A stretch of DNA of 53,519 bases. It comes from Lachnospiraceae bacterium. GTDB taxonomy: Bacteria; Bacillota; Clostridia; Lachnospirales; Lachnospiraceae. Both the position numbers and the translations under genes were made by a program. This document shows, one piece after another, positions 1 to 6,656 of the stretch. The notes beneath the pieces are model-generated. The model saw only the letters and a program-made list of their open reading frames with translations, searched no databases and was not told the origin of the DNA. Every line of letters starts with the position of its first letter. Positions within the stretch are counted from its first letter, which is position 1. The stretch lies in assembly GCA_021202465.1 (NCBI GenBank), contig JAJQCZ010000002.1, forward strand, positions 13,324 through 66,842, given 5' to 3'.

Positions 1-3000
1 TCGCCCGTGGACTTGTCCATCAGGGTCCCGGTCATCGTGTGCAGCGTGTTCGGGGTCAGGTTGGTATATTCCACCGTATCGATGATGGTCAGCTCGGTGT
101 CTTCGTCCGCGTAGTTTCCGTGCAGGCCGGTCTCTGCGTCCGTCGCGGTCGTGCCGATCTTCGGATAATCCACGGTCTGATCCTTATCCTTGATGTCTGC
201 GTGGATAGCGATCTGCTTCCCTTCATAATACAGGTTTTCAAAGACCACCACACTCTTTCCAAGCAGGACAGAGCCGGGGACAGTGAAGGTCACCACGGTG
301 GAGCCGTCTTTTTCCTCGGCGGTAAATTCCGTGCTGGCCGTGTAAGCATTTCCCTCGCTGTCGGTCAGGGCCTCGCCCGTAGACTGATCCATCAGCGTGC
401 CGGTCACGGTGTAGGTCTTCCCGACGGTCAGGCCGCTGTAAGAAACAGTATCTTTGATGGAGACGGTCCCTTCCACCAGGCCCTCAGAGAGGCCCGTCTT
501 TGCGTCTTCCGCCTTCGTGCCGATCTCCGGGAAGTACACGGTCTGGCCTTCGTCATTGATGTCCGCATGGACGGCATAGGTGATGCCGCTGCGCTCTACC
601 TCTTCGAAGACGACCACGGCATCCCCGGCCAGGTTGGCCCCGCTGAAGGTGAACGTCACTTCGACGCTGCCGTTTCCAGTCTCAGAGCTGGTGAAGGTGG
701 CCTCGGCCGTTACTGTATTGCCGTTATCATCCAGGTACTCTTCCCCGGTCGATTTCAGCATCAGGGTTCCGGTTACGGTGAAAATGCGGTTCGCGGGCAG
801 GTTGGTATACTCTACCACGTCCACCAGGGTGATCTCCTCGTCCGCACAGGCCACATGGTCTTCCGTGTCGCTGTCCGTGGCGGTCGTGCCGATCCCGGCG
901 AAATACACGTACTGCTCCTGGTCTTCAAAATCCGTATGACTGTACACCAGCGTCTCCGTGCCGTCCTCGGCCACGGTGTAGAAATACTCGAATACCACGG
1001 CGTTGACGCCGGAGAGGCTGCTGGCATCCAGGGTGATCTCTGCGGTGGTCGATCCCTCGCTTGAGGTAAGCTTTACCGTCGTCTCACTGATGGCTTCCTT
1101 CCCCTGTGCGTCCACGATGACCTTCTTCGTATCGCGGTCCATCAGGACGGAGCGGAGCAGGTAGGTTCCCGCTTCCAGGTTCTTATAGGTAATGGCATCT
1201 TCAACAACTGCGCCCTCGGAGGCTGCCAGGTATTTATTCCCGGTCTCCTCATTCGACGCGCTGGTACTGATGATGGGTCTGCGGTTATTGATGTCCAGGT
1301 TGATGACGTAGCCGTTCTCGTACACGGTGTCCGCGGTCACATAAATGTAGCCGCTCCACATGATCATGCCCTCGTTGGCTTCGCTTTCCAGTTCCTCGAT
1401 ATAATAGGTATCATACGGCAGGGCTCCCAGGGAGTCGTCCACGGAGACGCTGTTCCCGTTCGCATCCAGGCCGAACCAAAGGCCGTCTTCCGAAGAATGG
1501 GCAGTCTGCGCGGAGCTGTAATAGCCGTTGGCGTCGGTGGTGACGATATGGCTCTCGCCGGTCGTCACGGACGTGATCTTAAACTGCACGCCCTCCATGG
1601 GCTGCTGGGTCTCATCGTCTACCTTGTAAATGGAGAAATCGCCCCGCTTTACCAGGTCATAGATGCTTCCCTCTTCACCGGTCAGATCCACCGTCTCCCC
1701 GGCCTCACGGATCTCGAACTTCGACTCGTAGGAGCCATAGGAAGAGACATGCAGACGGTTTGTGGACTGGGTGGTATAGGCCGTGTAGCAGTAGAAAGCC
1801 TGCTCCTTCGTGTCATAGAAGTAGCTGGTCTCCGATGCTTCATCATAATAGATATCCTGAGACGAGCTGTAGGTGAAGCCCAGGGCCGCCGCCTCGCTGT
1901 CACTCAGATAAGACTTCTGCATGGACAGGTAACCGGTCGGAGAGCTCACTTCCACAGCCACATACGTGCCGTAAGGCAGCAGGTCAGAGGCGGTCTGCGC
2001 GGAGCCGTCTGTGCCGGTGGTCAGCGTATAGGCCAGCTGGCCGGACTCATAGGTCTCCATCTCGCCGTCCCCGTCGGTATCCGCCAGGATCGCGTTCTCA
2101 GAAATGTTGTAAATGTTGATGACCGCACCTGCCAAAGTGGCCGCACCCTGAGCGGTGCCGTCCTCGGACTGGGCATCACGCTTCTGAATAGATACGCCGC
2201 CGCGGAGGACCGTATCAGAGATCTCACCGTCGGTCAGGCTGAATACCGTGCCGTCGTCGGTCTCCTCGGATGTGAGTGTTGTCGTCGAACCGTCCAGCGT
2301 CGCTTCCAGAGTGCCGTCGTCCGCCTGGGAGATCGTGAAGGTAATGGCGTCACCGACATCGTAGCCATCGGGGGCATTGGTCTCAACGATCTTGTAGCTG
2401 CCGACGGTCAGGATATCCGCTGGAGTTTCAGCACAGCCGTTTTCATCGGTGGTCAGGGTATACACCACGTCACCGGCGGAATATTCCGTGCCAGACTTAT
2501 CGTTGTAAATATCCTGCAGGGTGATGATATCAAAGGTGGCTCCTTCCAGAATGGCGTCACCTTCGGCCTCTGCTTCTCCGGTGTCCGTATCATACTTCTG
2601 GATCTTGATACCGGCAAGGGCAGGGGAGTTTTCTACGGTTTCCGTCTGCGTTCCACTCAGAATTGTAAGATTCTTACTGACTTCTCCTACCTTATATCCA
2701 ACCGGTGCATTATCCTCGACCAGGGTGTACGTCCCCGCCGGGATATGCTCCACGGTAGCCGCGCCGTCAGATTGAACCGTGATCGTGCCGTCAGAATCAA
2801 TGTCGCCGGTGATCCCGTTGTCATTGGTCGGAACAACCGTGTTGCCGTCGGAATCCTCCAGGTGGAAGGTGGCTCCGGCCAGCTTCTGCTTATTGTATGC
2901 GGAAACCTTCTCAATCGTCAGGTCTCCGGCCGACTGGTAATCCTCGGCGGTCAGCTGCAGACTGCTCCCGGTGGAGACGACCGTCCCGTCTTCCGCGACG

Positions 3001-5678
3001 ACCTCGACCGTCTTTGTGCCGTCATCCAGCACCTTCTCCTGAAGCATCAGGCCGACGTTGCGGGTGCCGCTGTAGGTCTTATCACCCACGGTCCAGGTCA
3101 TACCGCTCGGGGTGTAGGCTGTGTTCAGTGCGCCGTCGTCCTCCTCGTCCCAGGTATTCTCCAGGTACGTGTAGGTCTCATCACACTCACGGACATTCAG
3201 ATATCCCAGAGGGATGGCATAGGTGCCGTCGTCCAGCTCATACGGTGAGCTTCCGATACTGGTAATGTGCTCCGCATCGAAGGTCGCCACACCGCTCTCA
3301 TCGGTCATGATCCCCCAGGCTCTCGTATTGGTTACCGAACTCACGTCGTCAAACGAGGATATTTTCTTGTACTGCAGACGGAAGAGGATGTTGGACAGAT
3401 CCGCGATATCATCCGCGCTGATCTCGCCCTCCAGGTAAGCTTTATCGGCCTTCTGGACACTGACCGTCGCATAGATAGGGACATCCTCCACTTCCAGCTC
3501 ATTATCGCCGCTGGTCAGGGTCACCTTGTAGACCGTCGTATCCAGCTGATAACCGGAGGGAGCAGTAATCTCTTTAATGTACAGCACGTCTCCGACAGCA
3601 AGCTTCTGGCCGGCCGTATAATAGGTCTCATCCCCTGAATAGGTAGGAGAAATCATGGTCATGGTCTTACTCTGGCCGCCTTCGTACGTGTTGAAGGTGC
3701 GGAGGCGGTTTGTATCACTCTGCGCATCTGCCTTAGTGGCATAGACCCCGTACTGTGCGCCTTCCAGGGAATAGTTCGGGTTATTTACCATCATCTGCGC
3801 GTACACGTCGGAGGCCGAAGAGACGCTCTTGGTGATGGAGAGGCTGGGATTGCTCACCCAGTTGATCTTAAAGGCTGTCGTAGCCTCCAGGGAATCACCG
3901 AACACGGTGACCAGGGACTGATACCCCGACTTCCCGTACTGCAGCTTGTAGGCGGAGAAATCCTTCAGGTTCTTCACGGTCAGGGTCTTCGAGAACGTGC
4001 TGCTGACCTCCTCGGCCTGGTCGATCGGAGCCCGGAAGCGGAAGGTCGTGCCGCCGTAAATGGTGACGGTATCCGTCCCATCCGAATCACGAACCGTCGA
4101 GCTTCCGTTCCCGCTGGGGTTATCCAGGACAACATAGGACATCCCTTCCTGCAGCTTGACCTTCACATATACGGTCTCATCAGCGTTGAAGGTGATATCC
4201 GGTGTATACTGGTCTCCCTGGGAGGTACTGGCCACCGCGCTGATCACCAGCTTCGAGCCGTCCTCATTCGTCTGCGTGTCGCCGTCATCATCAACATAGG
4301 AGAAGTAAGGCTCCTCGATGCTGCTGCCGCTGGGCAGAGCATCCGCATCTTCTGCGAAGGAGACCAGCTTTTTCGCCAGGCTCTTCGCCGTACTGCTGGT
4401 AATGCAGTAATCCCAGTCGCTCCGGCCATAGGCATAGGCAGTAGCGATATGGACGATGATCCAGCGGTAACCGGTGCTGTAGCTGGAGTAGCCTTCCTGC
4501 TCCCAGAAGCAGTTCGATCCGGACAGGGACTCGGTACCGTAATAGATCACCTTGGCCAGCGTATTGTTACTGCTGAGCTTTGTGACCGTATACTTGCCGG
4601 ATCCCGGAGCGCTTTCAGACGGCTCCACGCAGTAGGCGTAAGCCGTGACTTTCGTACCGTCTACCGTGTACTCAACCTCATATTTATTGGTGGACCAGCT
4701 GCTCCCCACGCTATAGGACGAATAGCGGTATTTTGCCGTCTTGGACACAGACACATATTTAGATGTGCCGGTTAAAGCCGTCGTCGTGGTCAGAGTATTG
4801 AAATACTCATACAGCTCGTCCAGCTTCGAATCGTCCACAGACTCCTGTTCCTCCCCGGAAAGGGCCTGCCAGGCTTCATCAGCCGCCAGGATGGCATCAT
4901 AGGCTTCATTCAGTTCATCCGTGTCCATCCCTTCCAGATCGTCCACGGAGGGAAGGGCATCGATCATGTCCTGGACCGCCTGAGCCGCTTCGGTCAGGGA
5001 AGACTCCTCTTCGGCAGTCTCCTCTTCCGTCGCGGCGGCCACACCCAGGATGGTGACTGCCTCAGCCGCTGTCTCTTCTGTTTCGGCGGTGTCCTTGGTC
5101 TCCTCCGCTTCTTCGGTTTCCTCTGCGGCTTCCCCGGTGGTCTCCTCTTCGGTGATCTCCGTCTCAGCGGCTTCGGTCTCCTCTACGGCTTCGGTTTCTT
5201 CCGTGGTTTCGGCAGCTTCGGTTGTCTCCTCTTCGCTGCCTGCTTCCGTGGTCTCTGCCTCCGTACTGGCTTCCGTCGTTTCCGCTTCCGTCTCTGTGAC
5301 GGCTTCCACGACAGTGGAGAACGTTGCCTTTACGGTCACGTCGCTCTCCGGCATCTCGAAGGTGAAGGTCGTCTCCGACTTCTCGTTCAGAGTAACCTTC
5401 TCACTGCTTGTGGCAGTCAGCTCGTCCAGCTCGTACCCGTCATCCGGTTCGGCTGTAAGAGTGACTGTATCGCCCGGGGAATACTCCCGGGATGTTTTAC
5501 TGGAATCCTTAAAACGCACTGTTCCGTTCTGGGAATCCTGGATCTCCACCGTATAGGTGGCTGACTCCTCCGACGCATCCGCTGCAAAAGCGGTCAGGTC
5601 GAAGGGTGATGCAACAGACAGGCCCATGATCAGGGCCAGTGTCATGGCAAGAACACGCCGCAGGATATTTTTCTTCAT
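1..5678 (-). CDS. VaFE-repeat / prealbumin-fold surface adhesin, C-terminus beyond the window
   Basis: Open frame of 1892 codons running off the left edge; no stop is visible in the window. The start ATG (5676-5678) follows GGGAGGAG. Residues 1-33 are a signal peptide (MKKNILRR, hydrophobic core, AFAA). A Gly/Thr repeat module of divergent InlB-B type (about 40-120) is followed by a Glu/Thr-rich stalk (about 125-215), then a domain with YCVEP (Cys350) and a HIATAYAYG motif, as in N-terminal domains of clostridial VaFE proteins. After this come several SpaA/Cna_B-like prealbumin folds. From about residue 1467 there are VaFE repeats of about 120 residues, each ending in a V-F-E strand and starting near IGTTATD; three are complete and the fourth is cut. 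The family is known for intramolecular isopeptide or Thr-Gln ester bonds and sortase anchoring. The LPXTG-type anchor would lie outside the window, so anchoring is inferred. Likely an exported host- or matrix-binding protein. Confidence 0.9.
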   Translation of the reverse strand, partial: MKKNILRRVLAMTLALIMGLSVASPFDLTAFAADASEESATYTVEIQDSQNGTVRFKDSSKTSREYSPGDTVTLTAEPDDGYELDELTATSSEKVTLNEKSETTFTFEMPESDVTVKATFSTVVEAVTETEAETTEASTEAETTEAGSEEETTEAAETTEETEAVEETEAAETEITEEETTGEAAEETEEAEETKDTAETEETAAEAVTILGVAAATEEETAEEESSLTEAAQAVQDMIDALPSVDDLEGMDTDELNEAYDAILAADEAWQALSGEEQESVDDSKLDELYEYFNTLTTTTALTGTSKYVSVSKTAKYRYSSYSVGSSWSTNKYEVEYTVDGTKVTAYAYCVEPSESAPGSGKYTVTKLSSNNTLAKVIYYGTESLSGSNCFWEQEGYSSYSTGYRWIIVHIATAYAYGRSDWDYCITSSTAKSLAKKLVSFAEDADALPSGSSIEEPYFSYVDDDGDTQTNEDGSKLVISAVASTSQGDQYTPDITFNADETVYVKVKLQEGMSYVVLDNPSGNGSSTVRDSDGTDTVTIYGGTTFRFRAPIDQAEEVSSTFSKTLTVKNLKDFSAYKLQYGKSGYQSLVTVFGDSLEATTAFKINWVSNPSLSITKSVSSASDVYAQMMVNNPNYSLEGAQYGVYATKADAQSDTNRLRTFNTYEGGQSKTMTMISPTYSGDETYYTAGQKLAVGDVLYIKEITAPSGYQLDTTVYKVTLTSGDNELEVEDVPIYATVSVQKADKAYLEGEISADDIADLSNILFRLQYKKISSFDDVSSVTNTRAWGIMTDESGVATFDAEHITSIGSSPYELDDGTYAIPLGYLNVRECDETYTYLENTWDEEDDGALNTAYTPSGMTWTVGDKTYSGTRNVGLMLQEKVLDDGTKTVEVVAEDGTVVSTGSSLQLTAEDYQSAGDLTIEKVSAYNKQKLAGATFHLEDSDGNTVVPTNDNGITGDIDSDGTITVQSDGAATVEHIPAGTYTLVEDNAPVGYKVGEVSKNLTILSGTQTETVENSPALAGIKIQKYDTDTGEAEAEGDAILEGATFDIITLQDIYNDKSGTEYSAGDVVYTLTTDENGCAETPADILTVGSYKIVETNAPDGYDVGDAITFTISQADDGTLEATLDGSTTTLTSEETDDGTVFSLTDGEISDTVLRGGVSIQKRDAQSEDGTAQGAATLAGAVINIYNISENAILADTDGDGEMETYESGQLAYTLTTGTDGSAQTASDLLPYGTYVAVEVSSPTGYLSMQKSYLSDSEAAALGFTYSSSQDIYYDEASETSYFYDTKEQAFYCYTAYTTQSTNRLHVSSYGSYESKFEIREAGETVDLTGEEGSIYDLVKRGDFSIYKVDDETQQPMEGVQFKITSVTTGESHIVTTDANGYYSSAQTAHSSEDGLWFGLDANGNSVSVDDSLGALPYDTYYIEELESEANEGMIMWSGYIYVTADTVYENGYVINLDINNRRPIISTSASNEETGNKYLAASEGAVVEDAITYKNLEAGTYLLRSVLMDRDTKKVIVDAQGKEAISETTVKLTSSEGSTTAEITLDASSLSGVNAVVFEYFYTVAEDGTETLVYSHTDFEDQEQYVYFAGIGTTATDSDTEDHVACADEEITLVDVVEYTNLPANRIFTVTGTLMLKSTGEEYLDDNGNTVTAEATFTSSETGNGSVEVTFTFSGANLAGDAVVVFEEVERSGITYAVHADINDEGQTVYFPEIGTKAEDAKTGLSEGLVEGTVSIKDTVSYSGLTVGKTYTVTGTLMDQSTGEALTDSEGNAYTASTEFTAEEKDGSTVVTFTVPGSVLLGKSVVVFENLYYEGKQIAIHADIKDKDQTVDYPKIGTTATDAETGLHGNYADEDTELTIIDTVEYTNLTPNTLHTMTGTLMDKSTG

Positions 5679-5764
5679 TGCGGTCTCCTCCCTGTAAAAT
5701 ATATGCTGGTTGACGGGTTACCGGGCGTATGGCCGCCCACGCCTTTGGCTTTCAAGGTACTCAT
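5675..5764 (-). CDS. 29-residue leader ORF overlapping the adhesin start
   Basis: ATG (5762-5764) lies directly after AAGGAGG. An in-frame TTG four codons in has better spacing from that site. The frame encodes a Gly/Pro-rich, basic peptide (contains KGVGGHTPGNPSTS, ends TGRRPQ) with no signal peptide or recognised domain. Its TGA (5675-5677) overlaps the adhesin ATG in an ATGA arrangement, which is typical of translational coupling. The coding sequence contains a GGGCG...CGCCC hairpin. It may be a regulatory leader peptide, or the overlap may be chance. I do not recognise a homologue. Confidence 0.45.
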   Translation of the reverse strand: MSTLKAKGVGGHTPGNPSTSIYFTGRRPQ

Positions 5765-5792
5765 CCTCCTTTCCCTTGGGTGGTTTTATGCG

Positions 5793-5809
5793 GTGTCCGA
5801 GTCGGACAC
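5793..5809. repeat. Near-palindrome copy 1
   Basis: GTGTCCGAGTCGGACAC: two 8-nt arms with one central base, followed by GG. It lies about 30 nt upstream of the leader ORF. Confidence 0.85.
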
Positions 5810-5895
5810 GGGTCTGCGGGAAGGCAGGCCCGGCTGCATACGGTGAAATGGTTCCGATCCTCTCTTTGTTCTGCTGCCCCTGTTTTTGGGGACGC

Positions 5896-5924
5896 AAAAA
5901 AGCCCATCCTTATGGACAGGCTTT
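5896..5924 (-). terminator. Terminator-like hairpin in the adhesin leader
   Basis: On the minus strand, AAAGCCTGTCC - loop ATAA - GGATGGGCTTT forms an 11-bp stem with two G-U wobbles, and the T-run reaches six. The stem and loop closely resemble the hairpin at 6122-6141. Confidence 0.65.
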
Positions 5925-6009
5925 CATTATGATTTTTATATGCGGGCGCGGCGGCACCCGGGGGACCGCTACATCACCCGGGGCGCGCACCCTATATCAA
6001 AGAGAGGAA

Positions 6010-6036
6010 ACGGGAAGGCGTGTTCAAACTTCCCGT
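6010..6036 (-). terminator. 8-bp hairpin in the adhesin leader
   Basis: Perfect inverted repeat ACGGGAAG / CTTCCCGT with an 11-nt loop. On the minus strand it is followed by TTTCCTCTCTTT, so termination is possible but the U-run is broken. Confidence 0.45.
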
Positions 6037-6044
6037 TACAATAA

Positions 6045-6062
6045 GCCCCACCCACATGGGGC
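6045..6062 (-). terminator. Hairpin in the adhesin leader, weak U-run
   Basis: Perfect inverted repeat GCCCCA / TGGGGC with a 6-nt loop; on the minus strand it is followed by TTATTGT. It is directly adjacent to the hairpin at 6010-6036. Confidence 0.45.
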
Positions 6063-6085
6063 AGGATCCTACTGGCTGTGTTATA

Positions 6086-6102
6086 GTGTCCGAGTCGGAC
6101 AC
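6086..6102. repeat. Near-palindrome copy 2
   Basis: Same 17-nt GTGTCCGAGTCGGACAC core followed by GG. It sits between the hairpins at 6122-6141 and 6045-6062. Confidence 0.85.
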
Positions 6103-6116
6103 GGATCCAGGCAAAG

Positions 6117-6141
6117 AAAAAGCCCGTCCGTATGGACAGGC
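6117..6141 (-). terminator. Terminator-like hairpin in the adhesin leader
   Basis: On the minus strand, GCCTGTCC - ATAC - GGACGGGC forms an 8-bp stem with one G-U wobble, followed by TTTTT. It is nearly the same sequence as the hairpin at 5899-5921. Confidence 0.65.
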
Positions 6142-6167
6142 CGGATGCTCGGATAGATCAGAGGCCC

Positions 6168-6184
6168 GTGTCCGAGTCGGACAC
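6168..6184. repeat. Near-palindrome copy 3 (11-bp arms)
   Basis: Core GTGTCCGAGTCGGACAC. Here the symmetry extends to CCCGTGTCCGA / TCGGACACGGG, the longest arms of the four copies. Confidence 0.85.
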
Positions 6185-6194
6185 GGGAGGGGAT

Positions 6195-6219
6195 AAAAAT
6201 GCCCGCCTGCACAGGCGGG
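6195..6219 (-). terminator. First terminator-like hairpin of the adhesin leader
   Basis: On the minus strand, CCCGCCTG - TG - CAGGCGGG forms a perfect 8-bp GC-rich stem followed by CATTTTTA. It lies only about 70 nt after the predicted transcription start. A second GC hairpin (CCCCG...CGGGG, near 6242-6259) precedes it. Confidence 0.65.
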
Positions 6220-6294
6220 ATCCCTCGCGGGAAGCGGCTGCGCCCCGTCCCGAGCGGGGTTTCAGAACCTCTTCAGCCACTTCTGACGATTATA

Positions 6295-6323
6295 AGTATA
6301 TCACATTTTCTAGGGACTGTCAG
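6295..6323 (-). promoter_or_regulatory. Promoter of the adhesin leader
   Basis: On the minus strand CTGACA (6318-6323), a 17-bp spacer, and TATACT (6295-6300). Spacing is ideal and the -10 is strong. It is placed to transcribe the hairpin leader and the adhesin. Confidence 0.7.
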
Positions 6324-6584
6324 GGACTCTGTTTTTTATGTCACCATTTTACGATTTCGATTTTCCAGCCCATTTTTGTCATTTTTTCATTGTGAAGAGA
6401 GTGTTTTTCGTAAGATTGTGATATAATTTTCAATCTATTCTGTGTGGTTTTCGTTATTTTCTGACGACTATTTTGTTTATATTTTATTTATATTTCTTAT
6501 TTCTTTATAAGTAAAATCTTAAAGTTTTATAAAGTTCAGTTTTCTTTTGTTGTTTTACGTCTATTATCTGGCAACATGTTAAAT
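6324..6584. other. AT-rich intergenic stretch, no gene seen
   Basis: T-rich on the plus strand, without a frame that has a credible ribosome site. It separates the terminator of the Ig-like/transglutaminase gene from the adhesin promoter. Confidence 0.6.
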
Positions 6585-6618
6585 TTAAGGCTCCATTCGA
6601 AGGGGAATGAAGCCTTAA
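6585..6618 (-). terminator. Terminator-like hairpin after the Ig-like/transglutaminase gene
   Basis: Inverted repeat of about 14 bp (TTAAGGCT...AGCCTTAA outer arms, CATTC/GAATG inner) about 40 nt after the stop at 6657. The U-run on the minus strand is short (AAATTTAAC), so its strength is uncertain. Confidence 0.55.
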
Positions 6619-6656
6619 AAGAGGATTTTTATTTATGAATGTAGTTGTCAAGTTTT

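Larger units (their letters stand above)
5765..6294 (-). promoter_or_regulatory. Long structured 5' leader of the adhesin transcript
   Basis: The stretch between the adhesin promoter (6295-6323) and the leader ORF has no convincing gene. On the minus strand it contains, in transcriptional order, hairpins at 6202-6219, 6122-6141, 6045-6062, 6010-6036 and 5899-5921, several followed by U-runs. It also holds three copies of the palindrome GTGTCCGAGTCGGACAC and GC-rich CACCCGGGG direct repeats near 5960-5990. A leader of about 600 nt with serial terminators is the expected shape of an attenuated or antiterminated operon; the mechanism is inferred. Confidence 0.6.

Noticed and set aside
1-5600. 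Long plus-strand frames (for example about 580 codons at 1497-3248) opposite the adhesin
   Set aside because: They are antisense shadows of a repetitive, GC-balanced coding sequence; they lack ribosome sites and recognisable domains, while the minus frame encodes a coherent signal peptide, stalk and repeats.
5793-6184. Palindromic repeats as a CRISPR array
   Set aside because: Only three local copies, spacers of unequal length (276 and 65 nt) that themselves form hairpins, and no cas genes.
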